This document shows positions 1 through 10,800 of a stretch of DNA of 64,000 bases, piece by piece. The position numbers were made by a program, and so were the translations under genes. Source of the DNA: Telmatactis stephensoni (taxonomy: Eukaryota > Cnidaria > Anthozoa > Actiniaria > Isophelliidae); assembly GCA_029948255.1 (NCBI GenBank), contig JALIZF010001567.1:310001-374000 (forward strand), written 5' to 3'. Each line of letters begins with the position of its first letter. The stretch's first letter is position 1. Below the pieces are notes generated by a model, which saw only the letters and a list, made by a program, of their open reading frames with translations, was not told where the DNA came from and searched no databases.

Positions 1-217
1 ACTACCTCTACCTTAAATATTTTGCAAATAATCACTCCACTCACCAGTTTGTTTTTGACAGGAGGGAGGAAAACCGGAGAACCCGGAGAAAAACCTCGAA
101 GCACAGGAGAGAACCAACAAACAACTCTACTCACATGAGATAGCAGGTCCAGGAATCGAACTTCGAGACCCAGAGGTGAGAGGCAAGCGGTCTAACCACT
201 CGGCCACCCTTGCTCCC
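1..217 (-). repeat. tRNA-derived SINE, cut by the window edge
   Basis: Read on the minus strand from about 217 this begins with a tRNA-like head: box A as GGCCGAGTGG and box B as AGTTCGATTCC, about 50 bp apart, followed by a pyrimidine-rich body (CTCCGGGTTCTCCGG) running off the window. The head resembles a Ser/Leu-type tRNA but has no obvious clean cloverleaf. SINEs of this build are common in coral genomes (recollection, not a search). Confidence 0.7.
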
Positions 218-615
218 CATATTGTATAGTATAATAATATAATGTAAAGGTAATAAAAGCAATAAAAGTCAAGTCAAGACTCTGAGGAATGGGAGGGTCC
301 CAATGCATTTATCTAATATGTTTGTGTGGCATGAAAGGATCTGACTTTAATAGGCTCACAAAAGTTGGTAAAACTAGTTTTTGAGTAAAATTAATGAATT
401 TTACCCATGACAAGAAAACAAAACGAAACAAAAAAGAAAAACCAACAACAACAACAAAAAACAACATCCAAAAAAACCCTAAAGATAATTATCACCTTCC
501 TATCCAGGATTCATTAAACATTTTTGGGGGGTGGGTATGGGGGTGGAATTAATTTTTGGGGGTATTTCCAATCTCCAGTCATAGACACATACCCAACCAT
601 TTTCTGCCTCCTCCT
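218..615. other. Intergenic, A-rich, no gene seen
   Basis: The stretch is low in complexity, with AAC/AAAAC-rich runs near 420-480 and a G-rich patch near 522-560. I see no credible coding region. Short frames here lack domains and splice signals. Confidence 0.5.
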
Positions 616-873
616 CCCAATTCATGTGGTACCTTTTCAAATAGTTTTGTCAGTATCTCCCAATTCATGTGGTACCTTTTCAAATAGTTTTGTCAGTATC
701 TCCCAATTCATGTGGTACCTTTTCAAATAGTTTTGTCAGTATCTCCCAATTCATGTGGTACCTTTTCAAATAGTTTTGTCAGTATCTCCCAATTCATGTG
801 GTACCTTTTCAAATAGTTTTGTCAGTATCTCCCAATTCATGTGGTACCTTTTCAAATAGTTTTGTCAGTATCT
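616..873 (+). repeat. Minisatellite, 43 bp x 6
   Basis: Six consecutive copies of a 43-bp unit beginning CCCAATTCATGTGGTACC start at 616, 659, 702, 745, 788 and 831. I found no differences between copies, so the array is young or homogenised. Confidence 0.97.
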
Positions 874-1862
874 CAGTTGTATATCCTCCATTACTTTCAT
901 CATTCTTTTTGCTTTTCCATTTAACCTTCAATAAATGACTCGTTAGTAATGGACAAATTTATATACATTTTAACTCATGGATTACAAATCTGCAAGTTAC
1001 TGGGAAGGGATGTTGATGTCACTCACTTTTTCACTCACTCACTCACTTGAGTACCAATGTAAACTTTTCAGCTCTGGTAAATGTATAGGGCAACCTATAT
1101 GGTCTGTATCCTATCATTATAACCATAAATATTTGCTCAAGATGTATTACATCCACGTATGCATGCTTAATATTAAGCACATACAAAATAGTAAGATTAG
1201 ACAAGTGACACAAACTGAAGAATGGAAAACACACTCCAATGTAAAATGTGTGGGATTGCTTTTCCTGGAGTAGGCAATAGTAAATCAGTTTGAATTCCAT
1301 CCTAGTAATGTGCTCAAGAATGTGATTAATTCCAGTTGGACATCAGGAAGCTTATAAACAATAAATAAACAGTGTTAACCCTGTCCACAAGGTTGAGTAC
1401 AAACACTAAGAGCATGTAATACTTTGCACTATTTAGTACTAAATATCACCAATTAAACAGTATTAGGATATCATTGATATGAAATATCACTAATTTGAAA
1501 TATCATATTTGAAATATCACTAATTAAATATTTAGAATTTGCATAAAATATCACTTTTTAAAACTTTTTAAGTTGCAAGCTTTTAGACAGTGTTTGTACT
1601 CTTTCAGCATGTGTCATTGTTAAAATACATGGAAACAAAACATTTTAAAAATGAACTGCTACTTGAAAGCCCATATTTGGGTCTGCCAAAGAAAACAGCA
1701 ATAAAAAGGGTTTTGAGTTTTTGGTGTTTAGTGGCTGTAGAACAACTTTTTTTGCTTTTTCCTTATTGTTTTTTTTCTTTTATAACATATTATGTTTATT
1801 TTTTGCTATTAAAGAAATTTAATACAGCAGCTGTATCTCTCAATTATATTATTAATATTTTA
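874..1862. other. Intergenic, AT-rich, no gene recognised
   Basis: The only structure I see is an irregular short repeat around GAAATATCACTAATT at about 1441-1555. Open frames on both strands are short and domain-free. The missing RRM exons of DNAJC17 would lie on this side, but none is recognisable here. Confidence 0.45.
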
Positions 1863-2014
1863 TCACTCCAAATGAGTAAGAATTCCCTCAAAAGTGTTAC
1901 AGGTTGGTCCAATCTTGTTTAAGTTTGTGAGAGCAAGTGTAGCATTTGTGCATGGGTCTGTTGTGACCACCACAGGAAGCCCAACAGAGGAGCGAACATA
2001 CTGACTCATCAAAT
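1863..2014 (-). CDS. Possible terminal exon of an unrecognised minus-strand gene
   Basis: After a possible acceptor (AACAG, exon from about 2014) the minus strand reads about 49 codons, DLMSQYVRSSVGLPVVVTTD... to ...EGILTHLE, then TGA at 1863-1865. The composition is protein-like (hydrophobic strand, then TTDPCTNATLAL). I do not recognise the family. It could also be a 48-codon ORF from the ATG at 2007-2009. The acceptor has a poor pyrimidine tract, and a transposon copy begins 48 bp away at 2063 and may have separated this exon from its gene. It does not resemble the RRM expected for DNAJC17. Confidence 0.3.
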
Positions 2015-2062
2015 CTGTTCTTTATCTTACATGTTAATATCTCCAAAGTAAAAATGTACATA

Positions 2063-3191
2063 TGAGGGGTGTCAACACAAAAGGGGTCTTGTCTACTAAG
2101 ACCCCTTTGATGTACCATCTTTCAGATTTGCCGCTTTAACAGCAATCTTTAGGGGTTTTTTGGTCATTTCTCGGCGAAGATAGGAGAGAGAACAACAACA
2201 ACAACAACGAAACTCTCAAAAGAGGGGGGGGGGGGGAACAGAGAGAAAGGAAAGAAAAATGAACAGAAAAACTGCAGAGCGCGCTTGGGTAAGAGAGAAG
2301 GTAAGAAGGAAAAACAAAACAGAAAACAAAGACAATAGTTGTTCGGATTTCTTTTGCCAATTAGTGGGAACCAAAAACAAACTTAAAAAAAGAAATAACT
2401 TACAAATGAGAAAGAGAAAAGAAAGAAAAACAGAAAAAATGTGTTTGTGAAACAGAAAAAGAGAGAAGAAAAAGAAAAAAAAAAAAAAACGGGAAAGAGA
2501 AACAATAGTTGTCAAGGTAACTGTCAATTTGGTGCTGTTCTAGAAGACTGAAGGCTCACTTATCCAGTGACGCCTGACGAATTCTAGGGTTTACGTTCGG
2601 TGAGCGTACTGATCGTGGCCTGAATTCAGCTTCTAAGTGCTTTTTCGAGTCATTTTGTAGCACAGAAGTCGCTTGACTTGCATCATTAAGCAAGGAAAGA
2701 CGGCGGAGACAAACTCCTGGAAGAACTCAGGAGTGGGAAGCGACTTTACGAAGAACGAGTCACAGTAATTACGGCGACAAGGTTCAACTGTGATCTCCGG
2801 AGTATTGAGGCTTCTCTGGTCGTTCTGTGATGCATCCCCCAAGCCAACAAGGCCATTTCGGCGAGTTTTGAACTGTAAAGAAGGCAATCGGTGCCGTCTG
2901 GGACCTGTTAGCGAGGGGGGCTCGGCACTTATAAGAAATTTCTAAGACTAAGAGTAGGGGATGGGTGCTGTCCAATTTTTCATGGATGCCCATAATCCTT
3001 TTCTTCCGCTGTATCTGATCCAGCGGAAGAAATGCATTATGGGATGCATGTTTGGACGCGTACAGTGTTTTTCCTTGGACCAGCTATGGTTGTAGCGCTG
3101 AGAATGCCAAAACGGGGTCGACTTGCGCACCGTGCGTTACAGCCTATCTTATGGTCAACCTTTAAGACCCCTTTTGTGTTGTCATTCCTCA
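2063..3191. mobile_element. 1.13-kb TIR element, copy A
   Basis: The left end reads TGAGGGGTGTCAACACAAAA and the right end is its imperfect inverse (about 28 bp, few mismatches), ending CCTCA at 3191. The left flank is TA (2061-2062) and the right flank TG. Inside are a hairpin at the left end, a homopurine block (about 2160-2500) and a GC-richer part (2550-3120). No transposase is visible, so it appears non-autonomous. The ends also fit TG...CA LTR ends (see findings). Confidence 0.75.
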
Positions 3192-3493
3192 TGTTGTATA
3201 CTTTAATTCGCCGTTTCCTTGGCATTCTCTCTAGATCGACACAAAATCACCGAATGCCTCATACCTTGCATTAATGCTGCAAAACACAGGCCGTGATCGC
3301 CTTTTAGCTCGAGAATCGGTCATCTTGGTTGGTTATAGTAGCCTTGTACACTTAATTTGGCGTTTCCTTGGAACTCTCTCTAGATCAACTCAAAATCACC
3401 GAATGTCTCATACTTTGCATTCATGCTGCAAAACACAGGCTGTTATCGCCCTTTAGCTCGAGAATCGGTCATCTTAGTTGGTTATAGTAACAA
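3192..3493 (+). repeat. Spacer: two tandem units of about 147 bp
   Basis: Two diverged direct copies (about 3195-3340 and 3345-3490) share CGTTTCCTTGG, ATCACCGAATG, TGCTGCAAAACACAGGC and GAGAATCGGTCATCTT. They separate the two near-identical 1.13-kb repeats. No primer-binding site or coding frame is visible. Confidence 0.8.
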
Positions 3494-3495
3494 TA

Positions 3496-4621
3496 TGAGG
3501 GGTGTCAACACAAAAGGGGTCTTGTCTACTAAGACCCCTTTGATGTACCATCTTTCAGATTTGCCGCTTTAACAGCAATCTTTAGGGGTTTTTTGGTCAT
3601 TTCTCGGCGAAGATAGGAGAGAGAACAACAACAACAACAACGAAACTCTCAAAAGAGGGGGGGGGGAACAGAGAGAAAGGAAAGAAAAATGAACAGAAAA
3701 ACTGCAGAGCGCGCTTGGGTAAGAGAGAAGGTAAGAAGGAAAAACAAAACAGAAAACAAAGACAATAGTTGTTCGGATTTCTTTTGCCAATTAGTGGGAA
3801 CCAAAAACAAACTTAAAAAAAGAAATAACTTACAAATGAGAAAGAGAAAAGAAAGAAAAACAGAAAAAATGTGTTTGTGAAACAGAAAAAGAGAGAAGAA
3901 AAAGAAAAAAAAAAAAAAACGGGAAAGAGAAACAATAGTTGTCAAGGTAACTGTCAATTTGGTGCTGTTCTAGAAGACTGAAGGCTCACTTATCCAGTGA
4001 CGCCTGACGAATTCTAGGGTTTACGTTCGGTGAGCGTACTGATCGTGGCCTGAATTCAGCTTCTAAGTGCTTTTTCGAGTCATTTTGTAGCACAGAAGTC
4101 GCTTGACTTGCATCATTAAGCAAGGAAAGACGGCGGAGACAAACTCCTGGAAGAACTCAGGAGTGGGAAGCGACTTTACGAAGAACGAGTCACAGTAATT
4201 ACGGCGACAAGGTTCAACTGTGATCTCCGGAGTATTGAGGCTTCTCTGGTCGTTCTGTGATGCATCCCCCAAGCCAACAAGGCCATTTCGGCGAGTTTTG
4301 AACTGTAAAGAAGGCAATCGGTGCCGTCTGGGACCTGTTAGCGAGGGGGGCTCGGCACTTATAAGAAATTTCTAAGACTAAGAGTAGGGGATGGGTGCTG
4401 TCCAATTTTTCATGGATGCCCATAATCCTTTTCTTCCGCTGTATCTGATCCAGCGGAAGAAATGCATTATGGGATGCATGTTTGGACGCGTACAGTGTTT
4501 TTCCTTGGACCAGCTATGGTTGTAGCGCTGAGAATGCCAAAACGGGGTCGACTTGCGCACCGTGCGTTACAGCCTATCTTATGGTCAACCTTTAAGACCC
4601 CTTTTGTGTTGTCATTCCTCA
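3496..4621. mobile_element. 1.13-kb TIR element, copy B
   Basis: This is a direct repeat of 2063-3191. The only difference I noticed is the G run near 3657 (10 G instead of 13). It is flanked by TA on both sides (3494-3495 and 4622-4623), consistent with a TA target duplication of Tc1/mariner type. No transposase frame is present. Confidence 0.78.
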
Positions 4622-4808
4622 TATATAAATAGTTGTGTAAATATATACCCAGCCTTTGACAAGTCTTAAGTGGAAAAAAGGAGGAGGTACAGCCTCTCCA
4701 TATATTACATCACACGGGACATCTCTGGGAATCATCCTTTCAATATTGTTACCTTATAGCTACTGTATAAAGTATTTTTAGTTGTAAAAGGATGCATAAT
4801 GTAGTTAC

Positions 4809-7800
4809 CTTTAGTTTAGGAGTGTGCTCATAATACACAGGATAACTTGTTTGTTGTTTTTCTTTTATTTGTGTTCTCATGATCTCTTGTTGGTCTTTCA
4901 ACAACTGAGATCCTTCTTCCCTTAATCTCTCAATCTGTAGAAATAATTGGATTGTCTATTAATCTCAGTTCAATATCAAAGGAGGGGCACTGGTTGCACA
5001 TGCAGCCCCCTGTAGAAACCAAAGGTCCACTTATCTATACTGCAGTAGCTATCACTGAGTAGCAGGTCCACCATTCCCCCACTGATCAGCAAAATGTTAG
5101 GGAAAGGCATTGGTAATTATACAAAGGGCCCGCAGTAATTGGCCACGCTGTTGCGGATGCCCTGCCATATATTTATCTTGGATGTAAGCAATTTCATGGC
5201 GAAGTTAAAATAAAGCCAGTGCATGTAGACACATTACATAGTTCCATTTCCATTTCATGCAATAATCCCTGGTTATGGCACTGAATCTCACATAAACATA
5301 AAATTAACTAACCTTAGCCCAGATATATCAACATTTACCTCAGCTTTTAATCTTTTCTCTGCAGCCTCTTTACTTTCTGTAGCATCTCTGGCTGCATTCT
5401 CTTGCTGTTCAAGATCTGATCACCAAATTATAAAGAAAAGCAAAAGGTAAATAAAGTGTTCATGTCCCATCAAAACTAGGTTTTATCTTCAATTGTTTAT
5501 AATTGGTATTCACAGTATTTATACAATTAGGGCAGATTTGACATGACTGTAAAAAATCTTGCCACAAACCATACAAAACACTCACATTAACACCAAAGAA
5601 TTTTAAATGTTAGTGTCTTTATGTTAGTCAGTGAATGTCGTTTTAGTCCCAAGATAGATCCACAGTACCTTGTGGAGATGGAGATCACAGAGTGAGCACA
5701 TCACCCTCAAGTTTATTAGTGAAATAAATGTATGTTATTGGCCAAGCATGAGGTCGGTAATCATGAACAATCTGCACCGTACGGTAAGTGGTCGGTAAGG
5801 TAACGGTAAATGGTCGGTAAGTGGTCGGAACTCGGAAGAGGACGGCTTCTCTCGTTGCTCTATCGATGGCACCAAACACCCACGGACCTTCTCCAAACCT
5901 TCCCCGATGGTACTTTTGTTTCACGTCGAACTTGGACTCGTCAATCTCGATGATATGTCCTGGACCGCCTATTCTTATTAGGTCTGTAGCCACGTTATTG
6001 GAACATACTGATCGAATGGATGTCAACATCTTGACAACTGTCCTGTTAGACAGTCCCGTCATCTCTTGGATGCGATGGTTGGAGTCATCACGGGACCATA
6101 AGTAAAGCACGTGGAGCCAGGTGACAAGTGATACATTGGAGTCTTCGAAGAAAGAATTTCTCCGGATAGAACACCACTTTCTACAGTTGTTGTTCGTACA
6201 TCTCCAGGCATGCTCATCTTTCGTTGCTGCACGGGTCTTCAACTCCATTTGAGCACCACAGACACATGCTGGTTGTGAATCAAGAACACCTTGTTGACAA
6301 AAAAAATGAAAAACCGATTGAAAGTTGCTACAGATTTCTATAAGCTCAATGAAATTCATGATTCAAATTGCATAAAGTTATAAAAATTGCAACAGACCAA
6401 ATTTATAAACTTGTATGAGGATCACATTATCCCACTAAACAATAGAAAATTATTCATAAGTTGACAACAGCGGTCGACAACAGCACGCCCATATCACACC
6501 TATTGTTTATGATAACAATCCAGTTCGGTTAAATTATTCACAACTTGATCCTTTTGTTCTCGTTGGTTAGGTATAAATAACTCAATTGTCTTAATTGAGT
6601 TTCATTGCTTTCGAGCTACAAGTTACTGAGTCAGTTAGAAAAATTATCAACGCTTCAATTTTAAAATTTCATCATGTCTTCTCGTATTACCAAGTGCACC
6701 GTCTGTACTGAAACCGGCCACTCCAGGATACACTGTATGAATATATGTCAGTCGTGTTGTGGAGACAAAAGAAAGTGCGATTGCAAGGCGCCTCCCAAGA
6801 AGAGATCGAAGACCAGCCAGCAGCCTACAAGCCAGCCCCCCGCCCCTGCCAGCCCTCCTCCTCCACAAGTCGAGCCCGTTGATTACAAGAAACTATACAA
6901 TCAACTGATGAAAAAATACCAACAGGTGTCATCTGCCTACCAGTCAGTTAAAGTCAACAACGAGACATGGCCAATCGAGAAGAAGAAGTTGCTCAAAGAA
7001 CTAGAACTTTGCCGTAACAATTCCAGCCACGTTACAGAGCTCGAAGAAGACAACGAGGAGTTGGTGAGCATGAACCGCCAGAAGAGCGCCGAGATAGTAG
7101 AACTGAAATCTACTATCGACGACTTGAAATCCACCATAACCGAAAAGAATGCCACAATCGATATCCTGAAGTTAGAAATAGCTGAGATGAAGCGCAACCA
7201 AGATCAGACTGACCAGCCAACGCAGAGAACAGACCAGCCACCTACTAGTAAGATCAGAACCGGAAGATTCGACCTGACAAAGATCCACGATCGTGCTGTG
7301 TTGAGAGTCATCCAGTCTGAACATTGTACCATACGCAATGCCTTCAGACTGGCATCGATCTCACGCAGCACCGTCCGCGACTTCGTTGCCATAGCTGAAC
7401 TCAGAATTATCGACGAGGAAACATACAACGAAGTCATCAGTGATCCAACACTCAGATCTATAAAGTCAATGGAAATGTTATGCAGGAAGCGGTTGAGAAG
7501 GCACATGGACAGGCTGGGACAAATGAGAACAGAGGGGGCTTTGCTTCCTATGACTTTTGACGAGTCATTCTATCGTGCTGAGTAAACCTACTCAGACACA
7601 AAAACGGCTCCTTTAGGAGCCACCACATGTTGAAAAGTCAATGATCAGATGCTATCAATAACACAATAAATCAATAAACACAATACTACATTATTTGTCC
7701 CCAAAAATTATCATAATGAAATAAACTTTGGCAATGTTTGTAAACACTCCTTCCCCTTTCCTGAAATGAAATTGATACTTTATTGATTCATAAAACAGCA

Positions 7801-10800
7801 ATATAGAGACTTAATTAGCAAGACCCGATAAGTCTTTTACATTCTCTCTGAAAAAAAGGAGAAAAGAAAGATTAAAAATGATAACGAACTGTTATTCACA
7901 CAAAGTGGTACGTGAGAAAGTCAAGCAGCAGACTCATGGCGCCATAAAGTCCAGACAATTGTATACAGTTGTCTGGACATTCAAATCATAAAAAGCGCTA
8001 GTTCGGAGGCAGAATCTCGAGTTTTAATTGAACGAAGTCATTTTTAGTCAATTGCCAATCTGGAAAAGCGAAAAGCGTCCTTAGTTACAAACCAAGTTGG
8101 AATCAGAACAAATTTCGAGTAAGACAGCTTGGCCGCTCGAGTGATGCCTGACTTGAAAAAGACTATCTACAAGCGATCAGTTATGATTTCTAGTGAAATC
8201 AAATACACTTATTTCTAAGTTATAAGTTAGAATACTGTTTCAAAGCAAAACGTATTTCTTCTTCTTCGCTCTCTGGTCCGTTGAAAAGCGAAAAGCGTCC
8301 TTAGTTACGTAGTGTAAACAAACCAAGTTGGAATCAGAACAAATTTTGAGTCAACAACTTAGCCGCTTGAGTGATGCCTGACTTAAATATGTTGAATTAA
8401 CACTATCTACAAGCGATCAGTTATGATTTCTAGTGAAATCAAATACACTTATTTCTAAGTTGTAAGTTAGAATACAGAATACAGTTTCAAAGTAACTCGT
8501 ACTTCTTCTTGTCCGCTCTGGAAAAGCGAAAATCGTCCTTTGTACGTAGTGTAAACAAACCGAACCCAGTCGAAATCAGTAACTCGACAAAAACACGATG
8601 TTGTTGTTGAATATACTGTCAAATTTGAAATAAAATATACGGAAGCTGATGTGGTCGGTAAGGTAACGGCAAGGTAACGGTAAGGTGACGGTAAGGTAAC
8701 AGTAAGGTGACGGTAAGGTAACGGTAAGGTAACGGTAAGTGGTCGACGAACCGAGTTACCGACCACTTACCGTACGGTGCAGATTGTTCATGATTACCCA
8801 TGAGGTCTAGATAGGAGGATATTTGGTCATGTTCTTTTTTGTGTGCAGGTATGGACCAAGCTGATAGGCGAGGTCCAAACAAAAGTAAAAAAAGAACAAG
8901 ATCAAATATCCTCCTACCTGGACTGAAACAAGCTTGGTCAATAACTTATCTGTATTATGTGGCTGACCAATTTAAAAAAAAGTTTGTTGGTAAATTTGAT
9001 AAACTGAAAACATCACCATTGTTGACTGGCTATTTCAGTTAACTTCTGGTTCACAAAAATTGCCAAATAAAGATATCATCAGTAGTCCAATAGACCTTTT
9101 TGCGATAACAAACATTCTCGACATCTCGTGCAGATAAAACAAAAGAACTTTTTATTAATCATGACATCTTGAATATTCATTGTTCAAGGCTCGTGGAACG
9201 TTTGTACCTAGTTGAGCGTTGAACATATAATTTTAAATGTAAGCACAAAGTAAACTAAAAGGGATTTGTTTTCACTCCATGTTATTATGCGTACTGCGTT
9301 TAGACATGTACTCACAGTTCTGACTACCAAGTATTCGATATGCTAATTTAGGCCCCGTAAACACATAGGACTATTGAAGTCCACACGAAAACGATGACCG
9401 TTACACGACAACGATGAACGTTTTCGAATCCTTTTAGAGTCGTCAATACATATGCGGTTTCATTTGTAAACGTATACTTTTTAACCGTTTAGTTCCATTG
9501 ATAATTAATCAATGTCAGCGCTCTCCACACGAAAACGGATCGAGTTTTCGAAAGTACAGTATATATCCACTTTGGAGAAGTTTTCGAAAATATTCCTTTA
9601 CGGTGAGCGTTTCCATCGCTTTCGTGTCGAAGGCCTAAACGTTAATGTAAATATAAACAACTAAACAGTTCTTCATCTACACGATTGCTTTCACTTCGCC
9701 TTTGCCTGTATTCATCTCTACTAAAGGAGTCAGGAAGAGATAGGGTGATGCAATCAACTGAACAATCGTGAAAGTGTTTCTGATGCGGAATGTCGATCCA
9801 CGTTGCATATATTGTAATCAGTAAAAGATCACTTATTTCCCTTTTTGTTTAGTCATTCGAATCAATTTATGCTGTTGGCAAATTGTACCATAACTGGTCT
9901 GAAAGAAAGAAATCCACAGTGTTTTGCGAATCTCGACCATAATTGCGATCGCAATAATGGCGGGAAAATTAAAGAGATCGTCGTACTTATAGCCGGCGAT
10001 CCTCAGAATATTTTTGTATGCTAAAGATAGAAGAAAGAGAAGAAGAGTTTGAAATGTAGTAAGACTGAAAAGGGAACAGTGCACCATTGAAGAACTGTTA
10101 CTCGCGTGTCGTGAGTTTTCTACAGCTAGACAAAAACTACTCTAAAAGCATGATCTTTAGTTACAATTTTATACACGTCCTCACAGGAGAAAAGACGATT
10201 TAGAGCAATTTTTGTAAGACTGTGAAAACGGCACGGTCACGGCAAGGAACGCATCAAGGGACTTTAATACGATCATTGCATGGTGATCAAGGTCTCTTTT
10301 ACATCATACAAATGCTGCTCTAAACAGAGTACGAAACTGATACCTTTGACTATTAGATCTTTGTTCTTAGACCTAATTTAGATTTTTTTAAGTTTTCGAC
10401 CGAGTTTTTTGACATCGACCGAGCTATTAGTCTTGGACTAAGTTTTTGTCTTGGACTAAGGTTTTGTCTTGGACCAAGTTTTTGTCTTCGATCGAGTTTT
10501 TTCTGCCTTTTAACAAGTTTTTTTTTGAGTCTTCGACTGGGTTTTTGGTCTTCAAACGATTTGTGTAGTCTTTGACCCAGTTTTTTGTGTTGAGAAGAGA
10601 AATATCATCTAACGCGATGTAACGCTGTCAACCAACATTTATCTGTTCAAACTTAGTGTCATAATTTTGGACGATTCTGCGCGCCGTATATACTCATATA
10701 TTATTTAATGCTGTAATTACACTGACATTTATGATCGATCCCCGAACCCCATGCAATCTTATCATTTTACTTTTTCGAGGATTCGTTGTTCAAGATGGAA

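Larger units (their letters stand above)
5756..8798. mobile_element. Merlin/IS1595-type DNA transposon, two divergent genes
   Basis: Perfect 43-bp terminal inverted repeats lie at 5756-5798 and 8756-8798 (outer end GGTAATCATGAACAATCTGC). They are flanked by an exact 9-bp direct duplication CATGAGGTC (5747-5755, 8799-8807), which fits the 8-9-bp duplications of Merlin elements. Inside are a truncated ISXO2/Merlin-type transposase (minus), a 303-codon gene (plus), tandem repeats of about 230 bp (8061-8560) and a subterminal GGTAACGGTAA minisatellite. Perfect ends and duplication point to recent movement. The insertion lies in intron 3 of DNAJC17, within an older palindromic sequence. Confidence 0.92.

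Noticed and set aside
2216..2527. Phe/Leu/Ser-rich ORFs on the minus strand (repeated at 3649-3957)
   Set aside because: They are read-through of a homopurine block in both element copies, with no domain.
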